A stretch of DNA of 5,464 bases from Hyphomicrobiales bacterium (lineage in GTDB: Bacteria; Pseudomonadota; Alphaproteobacteria; Rhizobiales; Xanthobacteraceae): the NCBI GenBank assembly GCA_026400425.1, contig JAPLPC010000214.1, forward strand, positions 1-5,464, read 5' to 3'. The notes beneath the pieces were generated by a model. That model was not told where the DNA came from. It did no database searches and was given only the letters and a program-made list of their open reading frames with translations. The position numbers and the translations under genes were made by a program. This document shows positions 1-5,464 of this stretch, piece by piece; the first letter of the stretch is position 1, and every line of letters starts with the position of its first letter.

Positions 1-1
1 C

Positions 2-106
2 GGCGTTGCCAGTCGCTTCCGGACCGCACGCCTGCTGGTCGCGCAGGCGCATGATGCCAGCCGCCCTTCCCAGCCCGCCGCCTGCAAGGCTAAGACCGGG
101 GAATGA
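2..106 (+). CDS. possible 3' end of an unrecognised upstream gene (partial)
   Basis: The frame starting at base 2 is open from the window edge to a TGA at 104-106. It would encode about 34 C-terminal residues ending in ACKAKTGE. Its stop overlaps the glpD start as ATGA, the arrangement expected of an upstream operon gene, and most of its third codon positions are G or C. Against this, the peptide is short and low in complexity (rich in Ala, Arg and Ser) and I do not recognise a family from it. Related loci carry the DeoR-type repressor gene glpR upstream, and glpK belongs to the same regulon, but this tail resembles neither protein's usual C-terminus. It could be non-coding leader sequence; no convincing promoter is visible here. 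Confidence 0.3.
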   Translation, partial: GVASRFRTARLLVAQAHDASRPSQPAACKAKTGE

Positions 107-1641
107 GCGCGGATATCTTCGACCTGCTTATCATCGGCGGCGGCATCAACGGCACCGGTATCGCGCGCGACGCCGCCGGCCGCGGCTGGCGCGTGCTGCT
201 GGCCGAAAAAGGTGATCTGGCGGGCGCGACATCCTCTGCGTCCACCAAGCTGATCCATGGCGGCCTGCGCTATCTCGAATATTACGATTTCAAGCTGGTC
301 CGGCACGCGCTGCTGGAGCGCGAGGTGCTGTGGGCGATCGCGCCGCACATCATCCGCCCGCTGCGTTTCGTGCTGCCGCATCATGCCGGCTTGCGGCCGG
401 CCTGGCTGCTGCGGCTCGGCCTGTTTCTCTACGACCATATCGGTGGCCGCAAATTGCTGCCGGCGACGCGCACGCTCGATCTCGACAAGGACGAGACCGG
501 CAAGCCGCTGACGTCCGGCCGCTTCCATCGCGGTTTCGAATATTCCGATTGTTTCGTGGATGACGCCCGCCTGGTCGTGCTGACGGCGCGCGACGCTGCC
601 GATCGCGGCGCCGAGATCCGCACCCGCAGTCGCGCGACGGAGATCCGGCAGGCCGACGGCATCTGGCACCTGACGGTGGAGAACGTGCTGACCCATGAGC
701 GCGACACCATTCGTGCGCGCTCGCTGGTCAATGCCGGCGGGCCGTGGGTGGCGAACATCCTGGCCACCGGCGCTGGCGTCAATGCGAAGGCCAGGATCCG
801 CCTCGTACAGGGCTCGCACATCATCGTGCCGAAGCTCTACGCGCATGATCGCGCCTATATCTTCCAGAACGCCGATGGCCGCATCATCTTCGCGATTCCG
901 TATCAGAACGACTTCACGCTGATCGGCACCACCGATGTCGATTATCACGGCGATCCCGCCGAGGTGAAAATCACGCCGGATGAGATCGCCTATCTGTGCA
1001 GCTCGGTCAGCGAATATTTTGCCAAGCCGGTGCTGGCTGAGGATGTGGTCTGGACCTATTCCGGCGTTCGCCCGCTCTATGACGACGGTGCCAGCGATGC
1101 CAAGGCGGCGACCCGCGATTACGTGTTCGAACTGGATCTGCCCGGCGGCGCGCCGCTGCTGTCGATCTATGGCGGCAAGATCACCACCTATCGCCGGCTG
1201 GCCGAAGAGGCGCTGCAGAAGCTCGCGCCATATCTGAAAGGCACCAAAGCAAAAGAAGGCTGGACCGCGGACGCGCCGCTGCCCGGCGGTGATTTCGACG
1301 TCTCGTCGGTGGATGCACTGGTCGACGAAATCAGGCGGGCCTATCCGTTCCTGACGCCCGCCCATGCCAGCCGCCTCGTCCATGCCTATGGCACCCGCGC
1401 CACCAAACTTCTCGCATCGGCGAAGTCGGCGGCCGATCTCGGTCGCGACTTCGGTGCCACATTGACCGAGCGCGAAGTGCGTTATCTGATGGCCAACGAA
1501 TGGGCCGTGAGCGCCGAGGACATCGTCTGGCGACGCTCCAAGCTCGGCCTGCGTTTGTCGGGAGAAGAGATCGTGGCGCTCGACGCTTGGCTCTCTGCAC
1601 AACGGGACGAAGCGGCCGTCGAACCGGCGAGGGCGCGCTGA
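103..1641 (+). CDS. glpD: aerobic glycerol-3-phosphate dehydrogenase (FAD-dependent)
   Basis: This enzyme oxidises sn-glycerol 3-phosphate to dihydroxyacetone phosphate and passes electrons through FAD to quinone, acting as a peripheral protein on the cytoplasmic face of the inner membrane. The protein has 512 residues, against 501 in E. coli GlpD, and aligns along its whole length. The FAD-binding fold opens with GGGINGTG (residues 12-19) and the second strand ends at Glu35. The block SSASTKLIHGGLRYLEY (44-60) contains His52 and Arg56, matching E. coli His50 and Arg54. FEYSDCFVDDARL is at 145-157. Arg323 in TYSGVRPL and Lys359 in YGGKITTYR match the substrate-binding Arg317 and Lys354. The C-terminal DAO_C helical domain runs from about 400 to 500 and includes WRRSKLGL (476-483). 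The ATG at 103 fits the family N-terminus. Its ribosome site is weak: GGGGA directly abuts the start, with AAGG at 86-89 further away, so coupling to an upstream frame is possible. The stop overlaps the glpS start by one base. No key residue is missing. Confidence 0.97.
   Translation: MSADIFDLLIIGGGINGTGIARDAAGRGWRVLLAEKGDLAGATSSASTKLIHGGLRYLEYYDFKLVRHALLEREVLWAIAPHIIRPLRFVLPHHAGLRPAWLLRLGLFLYDHIGGRKLLPATRTLDLDKDETGKPLTSGRFHRGFEYSDCFVDDARLVVLTARDAADRGAEIRTRSRATEIRQADGIWHLTVENVLTHERDTIRARSLVNAGGPWVANILATGAGVNAKARIRLVQGSHIIVPKLYAHDRAYIFQNADGRIIFAIPYQNDFTLIGTTDVDYHGDPAEVKITPDEIAYLCSSVSEYFAKPVLAEDVVWTYSGVRPLYDDGASDAKAATRDYVFELDLPGGAPLLSIYGGKITTYRRLAEEALQKLAPYLKGTKAKEGWTADAPLPGGDFDVSSVDALVDEIRRAYPFLTPAHASRLVHAYGTRATKLLASAKSAADLGRDFGATLTEREVRYLMANEWAVSAEDIVWRRSKLGLRLSGEEIVALDAWLSAQRDEAAVEPARAR
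1626..1633 (+). promoter_or_regulatory. ribosome binding site of glpS, inside the glpD 3' end
   Basis: GGCGAGGG lies seven bases before the ATG at 1641. It fixes that ATG as the glpS start rather than the in-frame ATG at 1500, which would add 47 residues read from glpD coding sequence in another frame. The SD sits within the last codons of glpD, consistent with coupled translation. Confidence 0.75.
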
Positions 1642-2720
1642 TGAGCGTTACCCTCGATCATGTCTCGCAGATGGTGGATGGCGTCACGACCATTCGTGAC
1701 GTGTCGCTGACTTTGGAGCGCGGCAGTCTCAGTGTGCTGCTGGGGCCGACGCTGGCCGGCAAGACCTCGATCATGCGATTGCTTGCAGGCCTCGACAAGC
1801 CGGCGCAAGGCCGCGTGCTGGTCGATGGCCATGACGTCACCGGCATCGACATCCGCAAGCGCTCGGTGGCGATGGTGTATCAGCAATTCATCAATTACCC
1901 CTCGCTCACGGTCTATGAGAACATCGCCTCGCCGCTGCGCGTGCAGGGCAAGCCGAAGGCCGAGATCGAGACGCGCGTGCGCGAGGCCGCAGCGCTGCTC
2001 AAGCTGGAGCCCTATCTGAAGCGCACGCCGCTGCAACTGTCCGGCGGCCAGCAACAGCGCACCGCGATCGCCCGTGCCCTGGTGAAGAATGCCGATCTGG
2101 TGCTGCTCGACGAACCGCTCGCCAATCTCGATTACAAGCTGCGCGAGGAGCTGCGCACCGAGCTGCCGAAGATCTTCGAAGCCTCCGGTGCGATCTTCGT
2201 TTACGCGACCACCGAGCCCTCAGAAGCGCTGTTGCTGGGCGGCCGCACCGTCTGCCTGTGGGAAGGCGAGCTGCGCCAGTTCGGCGAAACACCGAAGGTT
2301 TATCGCAGGCCCGACACGCTGAAGGTCGCGGAAATCTTTTCCGATCCGCCGCTCAACACGGTCGGCATCACGAAAAAAGGCGACAGTGTGCAGTATGCGG
2401 GCGGGGTCACTGCGCCGGCCAGCGGGCTCTATGCGTCGCTTGCCGAAGGCAGCTATCGCATCGGCTTTCGCGCCCATCAGCTCGGCGTCGTGGCTCAGGC
2501 CGCGCCCGGCCAACATGTGTTTGCATCCGAAGTGACCGTCACCGAAATCACCGGCTCGGAGAGCTTTGTCCATGTCAGGCACGATGCCTCGAACTGGGTC
2601 TCGGTGCTGCAAGGCATCCATGAATTCGTGCCCGGCGACCGGCTCGATGTCATGATCAATCCCGCCAACATTTTCGTCTTCGACAGCAGCGACCGTCTGG
2701 TCGCAGCACCGGCGATGTAG
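1641..2720 (+). CDS. glpS: glycerol ABC transporter, ATP-binding subunit 1 (GlpS-type)
   Basis: This is one of two non-identical ATPases that power the glycerol importer from the cytoplasmic side. It has 359 residues, the MalK/UgpC size class, with the NBD at about 1-235 and a TOBE-like regulatory domain at about 240-355. Motifs in order: an atypical Walker A, GPTLAGKT (35-42), with Thr-Leu-Ala where most relatives have Ser-Gly-Ser/Cys; Q-loop Gln81 in MVYQQ; intact signature LSGGQQQR (133-140); Walker B LVLLDEP (153-159) with catalytic Glu158; D-loop ANLD (161-164). The switch histidine is replaced by Thr191 in YATTEPSEA. The A-loop aromatic residue (MalK Trp13) aligns with Val12. In the TOBE region GFRAHQL (275-281) stands where MalK-type proteins have GIRPEHL. 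These departures look like lineage features of GlpS rather than damage, because the frame is continuous and the rest is conserved. It sits one base overlapped with glpD and nine bases before glpT. The gene name follows rhizobial usage; a generic annotator would call it UgpC- or MalK-like. Confidence 0.9.
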   Translation: MSVTLDHVSQMVDGVTTIRDVSLTLERGSLSVLLGPTLAGKTSIMRLLAGLDKPAQGRVLVDGHDVTGIDIRKRSVAMVYQQFINYPSLTVYENIASPLRVQGKPKAEIETRVREAAALLKLEPYLKRTPLQLSGGQQQRTAIARALVKNADLVLLDEPLANLDYKLREELRTELPKIFEASGAIFVYATTEPSEALLLGGRTVCLWEGELRQFGETPKVYRRPDTLKVAEIFSDPPLNTVGITKKGDSVQYAGGVTAPASGLYASLAEGSYRIGFRAHQLGVVAQAAPGQHVFASEVTVTEITGSESFVHVRHDASNWVSVLQGIHEFVPGDRLDVMINPANIFVFDSSDRLVAAPAM

Positions 2721-2723
2721 GAG
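2718..2723 (+). promoter_or_regulatory. ribosome binding site of glpT overlapping the glpS stop codon
   Basis: TAGGAG contains both the TAG stop of glpS (2718-2720) and a GGAG Shine-Dalgarno sequence, six bases before the glpT ATG at 2730. A ribosome terminating on glpS would occupy the glpT initiation site, so coupled or re-initiated translation is likely. Confidence 0.75.
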
Positions 2724-2729
2724 CGCACC

Positions 2730-3830
2730 ATGGCCCGCATCGATCTCGTCGATCTCGCACAATCCTACAGCGGCAACGATGCCGATCCGGAATCGTTTGC
2801 GCTGAAGCCGATCTCCATGACCTGGCGGCAAGGCGGCGCCTATGCGCTGCTCGGGCCAAGCGGCTGCGGCAAGACCACGCTGCTCAACATGATCTCCGGC
2901 ATCGTCACGCCGACCCGCGGCCAGATCCTGTTCGACGGCGTGGACATCACGCCGCTGCCGACGCAGAAGCGCAACATCGCGCAGGTGTTCCAGTTTCCGG
3001 TGATCTACGACACCATGACCGTGGGCGAGAATCTGGCGTTTCCGCTCAAGAATCGCGGCATGCCGAAGCCGCAGATCGATGCGCGTGTCGCCGAGATCGG
3101 CGATCTGCTCGATCTCACGCCGTATCTCAACCGCAAGGCGACGCGGCTCACGCCGGACGCCAAGCAGAAAATCTCGCTCGGCCGCGGGCTGGTGCGCAAC
3201 GACGTTGCCGCCGTGCTGTTCGACGAGCCGCTGACGGTGATCGATCCCGCGCTGAAATGGGAGCTGCGCTCGAAGTTGAAGGCGCTGCACCGCGCGCTGG
3301 ATCTCACCATGATCTACGTCACTCACGATCAGACGGAAGCGCTGACCTTCGCGGATACGGTGGTGGTGATGCATGACGGCCGCGTGGTGCAGTCGGGCAC
3401 GCCGCAGGAGCTGTTCGACAAACCGGCGCACACATTCGTGGGCTATTTCATCGGCTCGCCGGGCATGAACATCGTGCCGGCTGAGGTCAGCGGCCGGCAG
3501 GCGCGCATCGGCGGCCACGCCATCCAGCTCGAGCGCAGCTATGACGCGCTGCCGTCGGGCGCGACCATTGAGGTCGGCATCCGCCCTGAATTCGTCCATG
3601 TCGCCGTACCCGCGCCCCATCTGCTCGCCGCGCAGATCGACCGCATCGACGATCTCGGCCGCATCCGGTTCGCCCGCGTAAGCATCGGCGGCGTCAAATT
3701 CGCAGCGCGTGTGCCGGATGGATTCACGCCGGCCGGCGACGATGTCGGTCTGGTGTTCGATGCTGCCCGGGTGCACGTTTACGCCGACAGCCGCCTGATC
3801 GAAGGACAACGTGTCGAGGGTCGTGCGTGA
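2730..3830 (+). CDS. glpT: glycerol ABC transporter, ATP-binding subunit 2 (GlpT-type)
   Basis: This is the second ATPase of the importer, expected to pair with GlpS beneath the GlpP/GlpQ permeases. It has 366 residues, with the NBD at about 1-240 and a TOBE-like domain at about 245-355 (GIRPEF at 283-288). Motifs in order: A-loop Tyr13; canonical Walker A GPSGCGKTT (42-50); Q-loop Gln88 in QVFQF; Walker B AVLFDEP (161-167) with Glu166; switch His199 in YVTHDQTEA. The signature is lost: MalK's LSGGQRQR aligns without a gap to LTPDAKQK (140-147). The D-loop is also altered, TVID (169-172) instead of SNLD. The flanking sequence aligns in frame on both sides, for example FIGSPGMN at 240-247, so this is not a frameshift. 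ATG 2730 is chosen from its GGAG site and the family N-terminus. The stop overlaps the glpP start by one base. The name follows rhizobial usage and must not be confused with E. coli GlpT, the unrelated glycerol-3-phosphate antiporter. Confidence 0.9.
   Translation: MARIDLVDLAQSYSGNDADPESFALKPISMTWRQGGAYALLGPSGCGKTTLLNMISGIVTPTRGQILFDGVDITPLPTQKRNIAQVFQFPVIYDTMTVGENLAFPLKNRGMPKPQIDARVAEIGDLLDLTPYLNRKATRLTPDAKQKISLGRGLVRNDVAAVLFDEPLTVIDPALKWELRSKLKALHRALDLTMIYVTHDQTEALTFADTVVVMHDGRVVQSGTPQELFDKPAHTFVGYFIGSPGMNIVPAEVSGRQARIGGHAIQLERSYDALPSGATIEVGIRPEFVHVAVPAPHLLAAQIDRIDDLGRIRFARVSIGGVKFAARVPDGFTPAGDDVGLVFDAARVHVYADSRLIEGQRVEGRA
3816..3820 (+). promoter_or_regulatory. ribosome binding site of glpP, inside the glpT 3' end
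   Basis: GAGGG lies nine bases before the ATG at 3830 and six before the in-frame GTG at 3827, so its spacing permits either start. I prefer ATG 3830 because it reproduces the TGATG overlap seen at 1639-1643 and 4730-4734. Confidence 0.55.
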
Positions 3831-4731
3831 TGGACAAGACCGTCAACAACAAGGCCTGGTTTCTCGTGCTGCCGGTGTTCCTCATCGTCGCGTTTTCGGC
3901 GGTACTGCCGCTGATGACGGTGGTGAATTATTCGGTGCAGGATACCTTCGGCAACAACCAGTTCTTCTGGAACGGCGTCGGCTGGTTCAAGGAGCTGCTC
4001 GATCCCTCCAGCGATCTTGGCGGCCGCTTCCTCGCATCGCTGGGGCGCAATCTCGCTTTCTCCGCCATCATCCTGGCGATCGAAGTGCCGCTCGGCATTC
4101 TGGTGGCACTGTCGATGCCGCGCGACGGCTGGCGCGTCGCCGCGTGTCTGGTGATCATGGCACTGCCATTGCTGATTCCATGGAACGTGGTCGGCACCAT
4201 CTGGCAGATTTTCGGCCGTCCCGATATCGGCCTGCTCGGCTATACGCTGAATGCCATGGGCTGGAACTACAATTACGTCTCCAATGAGTTCGATGCCTGG
4301 GCCACCGTCATCGTAATGGATGTCTGGCACTGGACCAGCCTCGTGGCATTGCTGTGTTACGCCGGCCTGAAGTCGATCCCTGATGCGTATTACCAGGCGG
4401 CGCAGATCGATGGCGCGTCGCGCTGGGCGGTGTTCCGCGCCATCCAGCTGCCGAAGCTCAATCGCGTGCTGCTGATCGGCGTGCTGCTGCGCTTCATGGA
4501 TAGTTTCATGATCTATACCGAACCCTTCGTCGTCACCGGCGGCGGCCCCGGCAATTCGACCACCTTCGTCTCCATCGAACTGGTCAAGATCGCGCTCGGC
4601 CAGTTCGATCTCGGCAAGGCCGCGGCGCTGTCGCTGGTCTACAACATCATCGTGCTGATCGTGTGCTGGGTGTTCTACACTGTGATGACCAATGCCGGCG
4701 TCGATCACAGGAAAACCGAGGGAGCCGTCTG

Positions 4732-4732
<1 letters not shown>
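3830..4732 (+). CDS. glpP: glycerol ABC transporter, permease subunit 1 (MalF-like fold)
   Basis: This is an inner-membrane permease that would pair with GlpQ to form the glycerol channel and dock on the two ATPases. It has 300 residues from ATG 3830; a GTG start at 3827 would add one residue. Hydrophobic segments by eye lie near 10-32, 74-96, 102-126, 156-180, 212-230 and 264-287, giving the six-helix pattern of sugar-type permeases such as UgpA. A hydrophilic stretch between the first two (about 35-70) should be periplasmic. The coupling loop is a clear EAA-type motif at 187-208, with QAAQIDGAS and the conserved Pro208. TGGGPGNST (236-244), frequent in this permease family, follows the fifth helix. 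The C-terminal tail is short and charged (DHRKTEGAV), as expected in the cytoplasm. The assignment to glycerol rather than another polyol or sugar rests on glpD and the GlpS/GlpT pair, not on permease residues. The stop overlaps the glpQ start by one base. Confidence 0.9.
4718..4724 (+). promoter_or_regulatory. ribosome binding site of glpQ, inside the glpP 3' end
   Basis: GAGGGAG is a strong Shine-Dalgarno match seven bases before the ATG at 4732. It supports that start and the one-base TGATG overlap with glpP. Confidence 0.75.

Positions 4733-5464
<732 letters not shown>

Noticed and set aside
1..102. Promoter or GlpR operator upstream of glpD
   Set aside because: I looked for -35/-10-like boxes and a clear inverted repeat and found none that I could defend. 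The stretch is short and may itself be coding.
6..215. Small + strand frame overlapping the start of glpD
   Set aside because: It is an Arg- and Pro-rich out-of-frame product of the glpD 5' end, with no family resemblance.
1500..1640. Upstream in-frame ATG for glpS, giving 406 residues
   Set aside because: The extra 47 residues are read from glpD sequence out of frame and do not resemble an ABC N-terminus. ATG 1641 has a good SD and gives the normal MalK-type length.
1482..2054. 190-codon minus-strand open frame opposite the glpD-glpS junction
   Set aside because: Same kind of shadow. It spans the ends of two well-supported + strand genes and shows no family features.
2220..3809. 529-codon open frame on the minus strand across glpS and glpT
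   Set aside because: It is the antisense shadow of GC-rich coding sequence. The translation is dominated by His, Arg, Asp, Ala and Gln with no domain pattern, while the + strand carries full ABC motifs.
2730..3830. glpT as a damaged pseudogene because LSGGQ is missing
   Set aside because: The reading frame is intact over 366 codons. Walker A, Walker B, switch His and the TOBE region are all well kept, and the alignment continues without a gap through the signature site.
3779..4708. 309-codon minus-strand open frame opposite glpP
   Set aside because: Its composition is extremely rich in His, Gln, Arg and Asp, the mirror of hydrophobic permease codons. There is no recognisable domain.

Overview
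The window looks like a typical GC-rich alphaproteobacterial chromosome or megaplasmid segment (GC mostly in the low-to-mid 60s % by eye, GC-rich third codon positions). It is probably from the Hyphomicrobiales, and a Bradyrhizobium/Rhodopseudomonas-like relative is plausible. The lineage is inferred from gene order and protein style, not proven. Nothing in it looks mobile: I see no tRNA or rRNA genes, CRISPR arrays, IS ends or sizeable repeats.

Layout, all on the + strand and packed without gaps. Positions 1-106 hold an unrecognised open frame that may be the 3' end of an upstream gene. Then follow glpD (103-1641, FAD-dependent glycerol-3-phosphate dehydrogenase), glpS (1641-2720, first ABC ATPase), glpT (2730-3830, second ABC ATPase), glpP (3830-4732, first permease) and glpQ (4732 to the window edge, second permease, cut off). 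Three of the four internal junctions are TGATG one-base overlaps. The fourth has a 9-base gap, with the Shine-Dalgarno sequence lying across the preceding stop codon. This is one transcription unit with likely translational coupling.

Together this is the rhizobial-type glycerol utilisation operon, known from Rhizobium leguminosarum. There glycerol is imported by an ATP-driven ABC transporter rather than by the GlpF facilitator, then phosphorylated by GlpK, and oxidised by GlpD to dihydroxyacetone phosphate. The substrate-binding protein (glpV), the usual small membrane protein and glpK are not in the window. The first two are expected downstream of glpQ; glpK could lie on either side.

The most interesting observation is in the two ATPases. 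Their departures from consensus are complementary. GlpS keeps the LSGGQ signature but lacks the aromatic A-loop residue and the switch histidine, and its P-loop is atypical. GlpT keeps all of those but has lost the LSGGQ signature (LTPDAKQK instead). In a GlpS-GlpT heterodimer every defect falls in the same composite ATP site. That predicts one consensus and one degenerate site, as in TAP- or TM287/288-type asymmetric ABC systems, but here in a binding-protein-dependent importer.
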